Shown here: piece by piece, positions 38,253 to 50,090 of the stretch
Position numbering within the stretch: position 1 is the stretch's first letter
Layout: each line of letters begins with the position of its first letter
NCBI GenBank assembly: GCA_948567375.1
Contig: OX419758.1
Coordinates: forward strand, 53,521,473 to 53,585,472
From: Lunularia cruciata
Taxonomy: Eukaryota; Streptophyta; Marchantiopsida; Lunulariales; Lunulariaceae
DNA: 64,000 bases
Direction: 5' to 3'
The notes under the pieces: generated by a model
Databases searched by the model: none
The model's input: the letters and a program-made list of their open reading frames with translations, nothing else
Told to the model about the DNA's origin: nothing
Made by a program: the position numbers and the translations under genes

Positions 38253-38731
38253 CTAGAATACAGGGTTAATCTTAACCTTTGCCATCAAGTTGTTTGCCAT
38301 TGGCATGTGGGTAAATGCATAGGCAAGTTGCTTCTTACCTTCCGCATAGGTGATTGACATGTTGAAGCATTGTTGCCGCTCTGCCCACCAAATCTGGCGA
38401 CGAGATAGATCCTTCTGCGTCTTGAGGTAGACTAGAGGTTTGTGGTCTATCTTTACTAAAAATGCCTTCTTGCCTAGATAGTGCTTCAATGCTTGGTTGC
38501 CAAGGCAATAGCCAGCTCTTCTCGTTCTATGGTATGGTAATTGCACTTTGCCGATAACAACTTTTGAGAGAAATCTGCAATTGGATGCCATCCATCATGC
38601 CACTCTTGTTGTAGGACTGCTCCTATTGTTATGCCTGATGCATCTATAGCCAACTTGATTGGTCGTTTTGGTTCATACCACTTCAAGATTGGTGCATGTA
38701 GCAAGGTGGGTTTTAATTCTTGAAAGGCCAA
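38253..38731 (-). pseudogene. RNase H of the chromovirus
   Basis: Two overlapping frames (38486-38731 and 38253-38591) give LAIDASGITIGAVLQQ, YHTIEREELAI, then FLVKIDHKPLVYL and ITYAEGKKQLAYAF. The catalytic D, E and D positions of gypsy RNase H are recognisable. A frameshift lies in the overlap. Confidence 0.82.
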
Positions 38732-38752
38732 CTCTTGTGCGGTTCTCCATAT

Positions 38753-39687
38753 CTACTTCTTTCCCTTGCCAAATAGTGTTGTTAAATGTTGTGCAACCTT
38801 GGAGAAGTCCTTGACAAATCTACGATAGAATCTTATCAACCCCAAGAAGCTCTTGAGTTGAGTCTGATCTTGTGGGGCACGACATTTTTGAATGACCTCT
38901 ATTTTATCTATCAATACTTGAATGCCCTCTACACTAACTCTCTGCCCCAAGTAGTCTACTTCAGACTTGCCAAACTTGCACTTTGAGATTTTGGCATACA
39001 ATTGATTCTGTCTTAGAATAGTAGGACCTCTTGTAGATGTTGTTTGTGTTCCGTCATTGTGCTATTGTATACTAAGATATCATCCAAGAAGACGATAACA
39101 TACTTATCCAAGTATGGACGAAATATGTCATTCATTAGACTCATGAAAGTGCCAGGTGCATTGGTGAGACCCAAAGGCATCACAAGATACTTGAAGTGGC
39201 CATACCTGGTTCGAAAGGCAGTTTTGTACACATTCTCCTCTGCAATTCTGATTTGATTGTAACCGCTCCGCAAGTCCAATTTGGTGAAGCATCTTGCTCC
39301 ATGGAGTTGATCAAATAGGTCATCCATGCGAGGTAAGGGGTATTTGTTCTTCACTGTTTGTTGATTGAGACCTCGATAGTCAATGCACATGCGCATTGTA
39401 CCATCCTTCTTCTTCACAAACAAAACAAGAGCCTCATATGGTGATATGCTAGGTCAAATGAACCCTTTCTGCAGCATCTCCTCAATTTGAGTCTTACACT
39501 CCTCCAACTCATGAGGTGATAGGCGATATGGGGCCTTACAAGGAGGTGTCTTCCCCATGAGCGTCTCAATTTTATGATCTACTCTCCTTTTTGGTGGTAA
39601 TCTTGAGGGTAGACCATTGGGAAAGACATCTTGAAATTCATCCACCACAGCCTTCAATCTCATGAACTTGTCCATCGAGTTGTGCAC
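38753..39687 (-). pseudogene. Reverse transcriptase of the chromovirus
   Basis: Three frame segments read, from the N-terminal side, PPCKAPYRLSPHE and QIEEMLQKGFI (39454-39687); [43 protein letters not shown] and the catalytic VFLDDILVY (39013-39423); then CKFGKSEVDYLG, FLGLIRFYRRFVKDFSK (38753-39001). All expected motifs are there. A stop between the first two segments and a shift after 39013 break the frame. Confidence 0.9.
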
Positions 39688-40207
39688 TCTGGACTTCTTT
39701 TATTAGACCCGTGAAACATCTATCGGTCTTACAGACAATTGCCGTCCCTACGATATATAGAGGCAGATCCTGCCTGGGTGATTTTTCTTTAACCCCAATG
39801 ATTGACCATTGGTGGGTTCTCACTACTTTCTTCCTCCAATCTACCATAGGGTTGTAATGCTCCATCCATGGCATGCCAAAGCTTGCATCATAACGAGCTA
39901 ATTGTATCACTTGCCACTCAATTGCTTCCTGATATTCTCCTACTGAGAGTGTTACCCATCTAGGTAATGAAGAAGGCAACTCTACTTCTTTACTCTTATC
40001 CTTCTCTAGATCCATTCCCAATCTTATTGCAACAAAGTGAGATAAGAAATTCTCTATTGCTCTTGAATGGATTAATACTCTCACTTGATTACGTTCTAGG
40101 ACTCCATTCACAACAATCAATTGTGAAGTTGCCTTTTGGGAGTAGCAATGTGGCTTGAGATCGTTCTTGAGGATTTGCACTTGACTTTGTAATATCTCCA
40201 TGGTCAT
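39638..40207 (-). pseudogene. Protease region of the chromovirus, active site mutated
   Basis: The frame of 189 codons starts in a short leader peptide (MTMEILQSQVQILK) and passes into QLIVVNG, VRVLIHSRAIENF and FGMPWMEHYNP. This matches the pepsin-like protease region, usually V..LIDSGAT.NF and LGMPWL..NP. The catalytic D-S/T-G triad reads H-S-R, so Asp and Gly are lost. The capsid part of gag that should come before it is absent: only about 20 codons at 40209-40275, then a stop, precede it. Confidence 0.75.
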
Positions 40208-40275
40208 CTTAATCTCTCAAAATTCATTCAACATTCCTTGCATTCCTTGCACCAGCTCTTGCAATTGCGGATCCA

Positions 40276-40882
40276 TGGTTCCTATAACACTCAATTGCTT
40301 ATGTCTACTTCAATACAGAGTCAATATGATCACTCAGGAAGGCACACAAAGTATCGGAACTACCATTGGGACCTCAGAAGCTATCACTCATTTGATAATA
40401 CTCCTCACCAAAATTCCTAACCACAAAATCTCTAAACATTACTTTCGGTCTCAATACATAACGGATTTCTACTTGAGTGTTGAAAGGGAGAGGATTTGGG
40501 ACATTCACATCCATATTATCATAATAAAATGTAGATTTTCAAATCCTACTCTCTATCATATATCACCACAAGTAGAATCACCGGGTTTGGTGAGTTCATC
40601 ACCCTATCCATGAATTCTACGCCAAAGTGATAACTAGCGATACTCTCATTTGCTCATGCTGGATGTATATAACCTTGATGTAGAATGGATTTGGGAATGG
40701 AAAGCTAGGTGCGGGAAATTTTCCTCTTGGTGCATCCATCCCATCCGCTCTCTATAAAGTCCTTCCTAAGTCTAGCAATTATTATATGTTCTCCACCTCA
40801 AATTACTTAGTTTTAGTAGTTCCGTGCTCTTCCAAGAGGGATGATCTACCCTCTTGGACTAAGACACTCGCTCTGAAACCAT
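40276..40882 (-). other. Untranslated leader of the chromovirus, with primer-binding site
   Basis: About 600 bp separates the LTR from the first ATG. The primer site TGGTTTCAGAGC (minus strand) is at about 40872-40883. No gag capsid or nucleocapsid (CCHC) motif is seen here. Confidence 0.7.
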
Positions 40883-41619
40883 TGTAATACTTAAAGGACA
40901 AGAGAAGAGAGAAAACATAGATTACACACTCAATATTCAGTGCCCCAAAGGAGCACCTTCTTTTTATTATATATACAAAGAGGATCTCCTCCAAAGAAGC
41001 TCCACCATAGGATTAGGCACACAGATAGGTGACATGTCAGCCAGCTCCACCCTTGGATTACTTACTTGGATGGGTGACATGTCGGTTTAGGTCCTATCTG
41101 GTTGGTCAAACAAGCTTTGACTAGAGGGAATCTTTTAGGGAATCTTCTTGTATGATCTCAAAATCACATTAGTAAGGTACCATTGGAAAGCTTTTGACAA
41201 GACAAACCAAGGGGAGGGAAGGCCAGTCAATTCTCCATTTGGGGGGGGGGGGTTGCACATTTTTTATGCCTAATTCATCCGTTTAGGCCTCCAAAATTGC
41301 CTTCAAAGATTTCAGGCATATTTTGGTTCCTACTTTATTAGTGGAAGTCCCATTTTGGTGGTACCTCTTTATGATCTGTTTAGTCCATCATGTGTTATAT
41401 CATTCTAGATGTCACCAAACCAATTCTCATCTTTAAATCATATGTCTAGCTTTTGGTTCTAAGGTTCTCAAGTCTATTTCGTTTTCTGCTCTATTTGTAG
41501 AAGTACTCTTTTGGTGATACTTCTATCTGATCTATTTTGACCATCATGTATAACATCATTCTAGATGTTACCAAACCAAATTTCACATCTAGATCATATG
41601 GCTAGCTCTTGGTATTACA
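40883..41619 (-). repeat. 5' LTR of the chromovirus
   Basis: Partner of 36425-37163. It contains a 12-G run at 41241-41252 where the other copy has only a broken G run. Confidence 0.92.
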
Positions 41620-43965
41620 TGGTTTATGAGCACATTAGACATTGCTTTCATGTAGATGATCTTTCTAGTTGTTTTATCGAGTTGTTTTAGGTGGCTGCAG
41701 CAACAGCGAGAGGAGCCATTCTTATATCTATTAGTTGTGTGTTTGGTGCTAGTCACTTTCTCACAATGAGAAGGACATGGGGGCATTAGACCAATTGCTA
41801 TTGGAGAGATCTTTCTATGTTTGGTCAGTCATATCATTGTCTTTCAACATTGCTACACATTTCCAATAGCACCTCAATCCACATCAGTTTGGAGTAGCTA
41901 CAACTGGAGGATATGAAGCTATATCTCTAGGCACTAAGGCACTCCTAGAAATCCATCCAAAGTGGGTCTTCCTATAGGTGGATGTTGAGAATGCTTTTAA
42001 TAGCGTCTCATGGGCATCCATCTTTAGAGAACTTAGTGAGGCTAGTGGATCCTTGGCAAGTCTTATTCCTTTTGTGTGGTCTTTTATGGCTCTCTTGCTT
42101 CCCTTTACTACAAGCATGGTTGTTCACAAGGGGTCAACTATTGGTACATGTCAAGGAGATCCTTTTGCGAGACCCTTATTTGCCATGTCTCACTTTAGAG
42201 CTCTCTTATCTACTACTTTGGCCATGCCAAGTTGTGTATTTCTCTCCTTGGCAGATGATACATACATTGTGGGCTCTATAGATCAGATTAGGCAAGCCTT
42301 CAACCACTTGACTACCAAGCTACATCTTGTAGGCTTAAGAGTCAAGGTGTCAAAGTGTAGGGCATGGTCTGCTTTAAGTATCCCTCCCCACCTTGAGCTT
42401 TCAAAGGGATGTATCACATCCATAGATGTACTACGTGTTCTTGGAGTGCCAATAGGATTAGAGGATTTTGTCACATGCTTCTTAAATTTATTCTTACAGA
42501 AGATGTTTTCCATGTGGATGAACTTACATTACTAGGAGATCTACAGGTGGCATTGGTATACTTTTCTCTAGTATTGCTCGTTGACCGACATACCTCATCC
42601 ATATGGTTCATCGCTCCTCATCCTTCTTATCATGTTTGAGAGCCTTTGATAGGAGGATTATGGAAGTCTTTGGTGATACTATTGGACCATGAACATTGGA
42701 GTGTGTGACAAGGGATTTGGCACGTAGACAAACAACTCTATCAATCTCATGTGGAGGGGTTGGCTTGCTATCTATGGAGGAGATGGAACCTATACCATTT
42801 TTGGGTAGTTGGGCTCTCTCAGCACCCCTACTTTCCTCTCATTTTGTTGATAGGCCGGTTTTGGATACTTATGTGACAGAGGTGGAGGAGGGATCCTTTT
42901 CTCTCTCAACGTTGTTGTGGCAGACAAGAGATAGTCTATCTCCACAGGCACGTGAGGACTTTCCATCTTTTGCTTCACTATCCTCAAATTGGACTAGAGG
43001 TTTATAGTCTTCCTTGATGGATGGAGAGTGTGAGCATACGCTACATTCTCTCTTAGTTGACTTTTGCATTCCTCAAGCTACTTCATCACGTCTTTGCGCT
43101 TGCTCCAACAAGGGTGCAGACTCTTGGATCCTAGCTCAATTGTGCATTAGGGCATTCCGACTCGCACCAACTACTTTCTCTACACCAATGAGGTTTTGCT
43201 TAGGTTTGGTACACCCATCTACATCTTCATTACTCACTTGTGAGTGTGGTTCTACACTAGATGTAGCAACGGTCCATATGACACAATGTCCTTTTAAAGG
43301 ATAGAGGATAGCTACCCATGATGTTATTAGGGACATAGTGTTTGCTATGGCACAAGAGAGTGGATACTTGGCTTGGATCGTGCGCTTGTATGCTTTGCAA
43401 ACAACACGTGTTAGGGCAGACTTATACTTGGTCCAAGATGATCAGGTGATAGTAGCGGATATCATGGTTATGAACCCTACTCATGATGCAGTTTTGGAGG
43501 GAGTGATTACATTTCCCCTTGGATGAGTGATGAGTGCAGCAGCAGGTCATAAGGTGTCCAAGTATAGGGGCATGCAACGAGGTCACCCCTTTGTTCCTAT
43601 AGCCTTGGAGTTATATGGAGCGATGGACACGGCATTCGACACATTTGTTAGGGAGCGCATGAGAGCTTATCATGTTAGGTGCGAGTGGTACCACTCTCAC
43701 TCTCATACTTTGTAGCATATTTTAGATAGTGTGTGTGTCCATTGCTCTACTGAGTGCAATGGCTGGTGCAATCTATAGAAGAGCAACCACACTAGGTGAT
43801 GTTTCTTTGGATGCTCCGGTTGTTTGTAGACCATACGACTTGCATAGCTCGGATATCTTAGGTGCAGGAGGGTAGATTTCTCATATCAACTCTATTGTGC
43901 CTTAGCCCCATTTTACCTATTTTGTCTCACCCTTTATATGGCTTAATGGGGTCTTCCCATCCATA
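41620..43965 (+). mobile_element. R2-like non-LTR copy D, right part
   Basis: It continues exactly where 36424 stops (TGGTTTATGAGC...). It runs through RT, knuckle, nuclease and 3' UTR to the hairpin at 43945-43961, then changes to an A-rich sequence. The usual ..ACGCGGTCGCC.. end is missing. Confidence 0.82.
41830..43715 (+). pseudogene. Copy D RT, CxC knuckle and restriction-like nuclease
   Basis: RT: HQFGVATTGGYE near 41887, VDVENAFNSVSWASIF at 41980-42028, GTCQGDPFARPLFAM near 42140 (motif B changed), FLSLADDTYIVG near 42242 with both catalytic Asp, GLRVKVSKCRAW near 42335 and VLGVPIG near 42440. CECGSTLDVATVHMTQC lies near 43240-43290. The nuclease part (43320-43715) keeps RADLYLVQDDQV, ADIMV, KVSKYRGM and ALELYGAMD. 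The catalytic centre of the RT is intact, but the frame is broken near 42480-42700 and again at 43526. Confidence 0.75.
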
Positions 43966-44813
43966 AAAAAAATTATTTTAAAAAGAAGTTGTGAATGCTG
44001 ATTGGTTATGATGACTTCAAAAAATGCATAGTAAATTTGGTAGTAATAGTAAACGCATTGGTTTTTAAAAGTTATCTTTTTATTTTTAAACGTTAGTAAT
44101 CTGTTTCTGTTACCGAGGTTGCTACAGAGCCTGTAAACAACGTAGACTGTGTATACATCCTTTACAATACAGTTTCTAAACCTGAATCATAAGAGAGAAT
44201 GCGGTGAAGAGCACTCTCACACATGAAATCTAACCAAGAGGTAAATAAGATGACCTTCAAGTGAATTTCTGCTCCTATGTTACTCTGAGTGTCATCTAAT
44301 TGCTGAAGAACTGTGTCGTATTTTCAATTGAGCATGACCCTTCCCATTACATGAGCCGCAAAAATACATGAACTTCAGGTCATCGTCGCTTTTGATACAC
44401 TACGTGTACAGCTCTGCCCAACGAGACTAAAAAAGGTTTGAGTCAAGCTTTACTCTCAACGCGTAGCTGTCCACAAATATATCTTTCCTATCTACCTCCC
44501 ACAATCATACTCTTGGGCACGTCAAACTTTTCTCTTGTTCTTTGCATTGAGATTGTTAAGTCGCTTTTAGTGGGCTAGTTGTGGACAGTGTATGATGAGT
44601 TCACGAAGAATTTCGTGAACTCATCTATAATCAAAGGAAGCTCGTGAAGGTATACTTATGTTAATTTACATATAGCACCAATTTTTTAACTATTATAAAA
44701 AGTAGGTAAGGTTTTCCTTTCTTTTTCTTGGTCGTAGAGATATTTTGAAGGTTTCCATTCTTCAGAAGAAAGGTCGCGCCTTTCCTTAGTATTTCTCCAT
44801 TTCTGATGAATTG
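43966..44813. other. Unassigned DNA with a 14-bp foldback
   Basis: No gene is visible. A perfect inverted repeat lies at 44594-44625 (GATGAGTTCACGAA, four-base loop). The first target copy of the next tail is at 44801-44813. Confidence 0.5.
44594..44625. repeat. Perfect 14-bp inverted repeat
   Basis: GATGAGTTCACGAA / GAAT / TTCGTGAACTCATC. No coding or element context explains it. Confidence 0.85.
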
Positions 44814-44944
44814 GGGCTAAGCCCCAATTCATCAGAAAATGCTAACATGGGGCTTAGCCCCATGTTACTTTTTTTGTCTCTCCCTTGTACGGCTCGATGG
44901 GTCTTCCCATCCTTCATTTTTCCTACGCGGTCGCCTTTTTCTCG
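44814..44944 (+). mobile_element. Isolated 3' tail of the R2-like family with foldback 5' end
   Basis: TTCTGATGAATTG occurs at 44801-44813 and 44945-44957, a 13-bp target duplication. The insertion ends with the family hairpin (GATGGGTCTTCCCATC, 44896-44911) and ..ACGCGGTCGCCTTTTTCTC. Its left end is made of two consecutive inverted repeats, 44800-44838 and 44844-44866. Confidence 0.82.
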
Positions 44945-44957
44945 TTCTGATGAATTG

Positions 44958-47900
44958 TGTCGACAACAAGATCGTTAAGAACTGTTGACCTATCCGGACT
45001 CATACGAGTTGAGCAGAACCCCAGAGAACAAAGCTGAGATTAGCATCTTCACAAAAAGCGCACAGGATTATAATTTTCCCGCGGCTGAGCCGACATGTGT
45101 GCGTCTGATAGGAGAAATAAAGTAATCAATAGGATAATTCTGAATTCTCCGACATTACATGATGCACTATTGATGAAATCTCTCAACCTGGCACCAAGGT
45201 GTACCGTACAAGGTATGAATTATTTCAGGATGATACAGTAGTACTATGTACAAACTTGCATTGGTGGAAACAGCTATCAATTTGACGGGATCCTAATAAC
45301 CTCAATATCAAGCGTGAGTTGTGCAACCACATCAACCCAAAAATACCGTACAACAACCCGGATGTCTGATGAGCCCAGCGAAGCACAGAGGAATAAAGAC
45401 AACACGACATATTGAGTGACAAAATTGCTTACACACACCGCTGTCTCGTGACCGCCAGTCAAAACATCTTTGACAGCATTGATCAACCTCCGTCTTAGAA
45501 AACTCATGAATCTTGAAAGCTCTGAAAAGCATGTATATCAAAGCCACTACTGAGCGTGTTGTGTATGGAAAACGACACTGTTCTGCGAAGAATCTGAGAA
45601 CGATGATAGAGTCGGGGAGATGGATGTGTAGAGAACGCGTTAACGTATCCATTGTACAGTCTGTTGTGCAAGGAACGGAGTAATGGCAGCTGCAGCACCA
45701 GCATCGTCAAGTCGCAATCTCAGAGGACATGGCGCTACGCCTTCTCTCCTTTACAACCAACTTCTGAGCAACTTCCTAATTTTTTCTTTATCCGAAGGGT
45801 AAGAGGTAAGAGGGAGACACCCAAAGGGTAACTGACTTGATAGTACTTGGCGCGTCCATAGGGCAACGCGTGTCATATGTTATGCTTACTGAGGGAGACA
45901 CGTGCTACTACCCCTAACGTGCTCTTGTATAGGGCCTGGATACTTATTAACCCCGTTTAAGTAAAATCTGATCCAAAATCCAGGTCATTATAGATATAGG
46001 AAGGTATAAACTAAAAAAAAAAAAATGTATAAACTAGGCGTTATGCTGAGTCCAAAAAACAAAAACAAAATTTACTCTAAAGGCGCAACCAAAATGATAA
46101 AACCATTCATTACCAAACGTTAGCCACAAAAGGCAGAAGATGTATTGTCGTTTTCCTGATAATATTCTCCTCAAATTAACTTGATTATTACGAGAAAGAA
46201 AACCGTTCCATGTTTGACTTTCCCGTTAATGATGTTGGAAGATCATTACGATTCCACCTTCGTCTTTTAAATGACGTTGTTGAAAATGCAATGGTAAGAA
46301 GTTCAATAGGCTGTTTAAATTGCAAATTTTTGGTAATGCTCGCAAGTGAAGATTGTGTCCTCAACTACTGTACAAGACTACGTAAATTGGCTACATGCAA
46401 AATTAATGAGATTTAAACAGCTGATTTCAGAAATTACGAGAATTCATGAGAGAATAATCTGTATAATAATCTTATTATTATTAGTAACTTATCAGTAGAT
46501 AATTAGCAAGGAAATGCGACAATCTACGGGGATGGATTGAACTCCGTAAATATTGTAAGTGGGGGGACACCCTGTAAAATATTACGGGATTCCGTGAGTG
46601 ACCGATTGAAACTCCCTAATTTAGAAAGAAACCTTGCGTCCAAGCACTTTGATCTTTCCTATAGGAAGAGTTTTATCCTCGAGCAGCATAATGCCGGACC
46701 CAGAGAGCAGCAAAATTGTTTGAACACAATATTTCGTGGTAGTGTATCCAAGTGAAAACTGAATACAAATCTAAAAACTAAATTCTACCGAATCGAAATA
46801 GTAATGAATATTAAGTCTTGACGGTGCTTGTCATTCTACGCTTAGACCAATCATCATTTGTGGAAATTTACCAACCTGGATAATCAATGCAAACTTTGAA
46901 ACGCCAACATGTTGAACTGTACACTTTCAAGCTGCCGATTTATATCCGGGCATAGAAGGATGTCTGGCATAAGGCGCCTAGCGTTCGCGTTAGATAGTAA
47001 TGAAATGAGTGGCAAGTACTGAGGAATACATGTGCAAGGCGTCAGTGCAACAGAGTTAAGTTCTTTTCAGACTCGTCATTTGGAGTTTGGTGCAAATTTC
47101 CAACATATACAGATATCTTAGAAAACAATCAATAAAGTGTAAGTGTAAATTCATCAATATCTTTGGTAAGATTCGACTGGCTGCACGACATGGTATATAA
47201 ACTATGGGAAACTTTGAATTGCTCTGAATGGGCAATAGAAGCCAAGCAATAGCGATAGATTTGATCTCGGCCTGATCATAGATATATGGTCTGAATCAAT
47301 AAACTGAATGCTAGATCAAGCTGTGTGTCAACGCATAGAGATGCAGAACATTCTACACCAACTACAGAAAATCTTGAAAGGCTCTACACGGTCAATAGGA
47401 CCCAAACAATCACGGTAGAATTTCTCAGACCAGATCAAGAAGATAGATCCTGCTCTACTCCGGCTATGGAATTGAAGCTAACACGGAACAATTTAACTGT
47501 TTGCATTTCCAGTATCTGTAGACTATCTCATACTAGATCAAGAAGATAAATCTCTTATGTACTCGATATTTCTTCGGGTCTAGCTAACACAGAGCAAAAT
47601 CTGACCGTCTGCATTTCCCGATGAATGGAAGGTGAGATCGTTCCAGTTCCGACGACCACGCCTGTTTTTGTTCCCGTTTAATTAATCGGGTAATTAACTC
47701 CACGTTTAGAGAGGGTCTATGCATATCCTTTCGTTTCGGGAGTTATACATACATATGGACACTAATTTAACTCTGACTGACCATGTCGACCATCTACAGG
47801 ACATGAAAACTGCTTCACCTGAATTTTACTAAATTTACTTAGAATCGTAATAAAAGTATATCTCGCTTAGTTTCCATGTCACATGATTGAGTTCCACAGC

Positions 47901-49920
47901 TTTTGTTGAAACTTCTTACGTATACTTGTTACAAATATCAGAGGGAGCCGATAACCTCACCACACTCCCTCTTTAGTTTACCAATCATACCCAATCCATA
48001 TACCGCTTTGGAAAAAGTCAGGCACATTATATAGTGCATGTCGTATTTGTATTGGAAATACTTCGTTTTACTATATAATAGACTATGAATATAATCTATC
48101 ATTAGGATCAAATGGGTGCTCTACAGTTGGCAGGCTAACGACGATTGAGATGAATTTGCGGATAAATTGGGATGAGGTAATCGGGTCCTAATATCAAACA
48201 TTTGCAGAAACGATCATGGTTAAGCGGATTTCTTTTAGCATTTGATTAATACTGTATATTTTATTTGACACGGATACTAAATATTTAAGTAAATAAAAGG
48301 AAACACGGAGAATATTTGCAGTTGCAAGACGTACTCCACGAAAATCAATGATAAAAAGCTTGAATTAATGCAAGTAATTCATTTCCTGGAATTCGTGCCG
48401 CACGACAAAACTTTTAAGCCTGTATCATATCGAAAAGACAAAGTTATTATGCGAGTCCCAACACGTAGACCAGATGATTGTTTGTAGGGCTTCATGAACG
48501 AGCTTCGCCACTTTCAATCATTCCATGTTTGCATCGAATCTTGTTTGCATGGGAAAGGAAATGATCATATAGAATAGTATTAGCCAGTGATCACCATGAA
48601 ATTCAAGGACCCAATTGATGAGGAGCTGCAACCGTCAAACTCTTACAACCGGGAATTCATAACAAGCTCTATCAATTTCATGCAGCGTTCCAAACCACTG
48701 ATCAGTAAGAAATTCAATTCAAAACTATAAGTGCTCAGGAACATGTAAGCAGTTTAGAAGTTCAAATGTCACAGTAGTTCACAGCAGTGTCATATGGACC
48801 CCACACTCTGAATTCAGTCCATTATCAGGTCAAAGACCCCCGTGCTATATATGACGGGTAAATGTGACCACAAATAGCATGTAAGAGCAAATTGAGTGCT
48901 CAGGCAAAAGACGTCTGCATTTCGAGAATGCAAGATACGAATCCAATGAACTAAGTCAGAATGCAAGATACGATCCTAAAAGGATCTTGAGGCGTGCACC
49001 TATGGAATGGAATACATGCATCTTTGAGAACATCTTTGAGATGTTGAGACCACGCTAGCGATGCATTGAGGCAGGTTAAAAGTACCTGCTCTTTCAGAAA
49101 GTGAATGTTAGCGCTGTTTATCAATCCCTCATCAGTACAGTTCGATAAAAGCGAAAAGCTCCGACTTCAAAGTTTAGTCTCCAATTTGTGAGGCAAACAC
49201 GACAAGAGTAAAGTTGAAACTCCAACCTTGAGCCAAAGCACGACAAGAGAAGCGACTTTAACTGAAGAATATCTGTTAGGAAAGTCTGGGATTTTTTGGT
49301 TTCCTTATTAATTGCAAGGTTACTGTGAGTCAGGCAATTCTCGTGAGCGTTTCTGTCTCTTCCTCATGGACTTATTGCCTTCTGTACAGGACAACAATAT
49401 TCTATGCTTTGCCGTCGCTCCTCGAGAAGAAAACAGTGGAAGCTATTTCCATATATTGAAAATATAAAAATATGCAATGCCCCTTCAAACGTGATAGTAA
49501 TATGGAGATCTGTTAAGTTGGACGCACGACATTGGCGTTGTGGGAGGTGGGAGGTGGGAGGTGGGATGTAACATGCCTTGCTTCTGTTTCTTCTCCAACC
49601 GCAGAAGCAACAAATTCTAAACCGAGATTCAACTCTTTGGCCTTTGACTTGACTCCAGAGCTACAGAGCAAGCTCGAGTTTAGACGATTCATAGTCGGTC
49701 ATAGTTGTAACACGGCTTGTAAATTACTGTCGACAAGGATTTGAATTACCTTTGCTCGCCGAACATGTTTTTGACATGATTTGCACTTATGGTAGATTCC
49801 TAGAAAGAAGTCCTGTGTCTGGTGGACAGTAACTGTTGCATCCTACCTATAGGATATAAATAACTCTACTGCGCCCTCCATTTAGGGGCATCAAACATTA
49901 CCAAATGCCTTCTTCTCTAT
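44958..49920. other. Unassigned DNA
   Basis: No gene is supported. On + an open frame of 39 codons from about 45684 (MAAAAPASSSRNLRGHG...) ends at a GGGTAAGAGGTAAG donor-like site and could be a first exon, but no partner exon is seen. Overlapping minus-strand frames at 45277-45710 have no domain. Degenerate tandem repeats of about 95 bp (sharing AGATCAAGAAGATA and CTAACACGGA/CTAACACAGA) lie at 47430-47630. A 7-bp repeat (GTGGGAG, about four units) lies at 49541-49567. The rest shows nothing I can describe. Confidence 0.4.
49541..49567. repeat. GGTGGGA short tandem repeat
   Basis: Nearly four copies of a 7-bp unit. Confidence 0.9.
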
Positions 49921-49929
49921 TTGGAAATA

Positions 49930-50090
49930 GAGAAGAGGCGTACGCATGCGATGACAAGGAGAATGGAAACGCCCATCAAGCCCAATACAAGGAAAAGACA
50001 TGGAAGGTAAAATGGAGCTAAGGTCAGTAGTATCGGTAGGAGGGATCTGCTCTACAGCACCCAAAATATCTGAGCTATTACCAACATTAA
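49930..50090 (-). mobile_element. Diverged 3' tail of the R2-like family
   Basis: On the minus strand it carries a changed hairpin (GATGGGCGTTTCCATTC, 49961-49977), a GCATGCGTACGC-like end and, further upstream, AGCTCAGATATTTTGGGTGC-like sequence matching AGCTCGGATATCTTAGGTGC of copy C. Confidence 0.6.

Larger units (their letters stand above)
36425..41619 (-). mobile_element. Ty3/gypsy chromovirus, inserted in copy D
   Basis: Two LTRs, 36425-37163 and 40883-41619 (739 and 737 bp), are similar throughout. On the minus strand they begin TGTAATACC and end TAATACA/TATTACA. Next to the 5' LTR the minus strand reads TGGTTTCAGAGC, one mismatch from the initiator-Met primer site. Next to the 3' LTR is AAAAGGAGGGAGG, a polypurine tract. 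The flanks are TGGTA (36420-36424) and TGGTT (41620-41624), a 5-bp target duplication with one change; uninterrupted copy C reads TGGTTTATGAGC at this place. Pol domains run protease, RT, RNase H, integrase and chromodomain. At 5.2 kb the element is short because most of gag is missing. Confidence 0.92.

Noticed and set aside
45277..45710. Overlapping minus-strand frames as a gene
   Set aside because: Three frames overlap with similar openness, with no domain and no convincing splice structure.
47325..47549. Open frame of 74 codons
   Set aside because: It runs across degenerate tandem repeats, and the frame is not kept between units.
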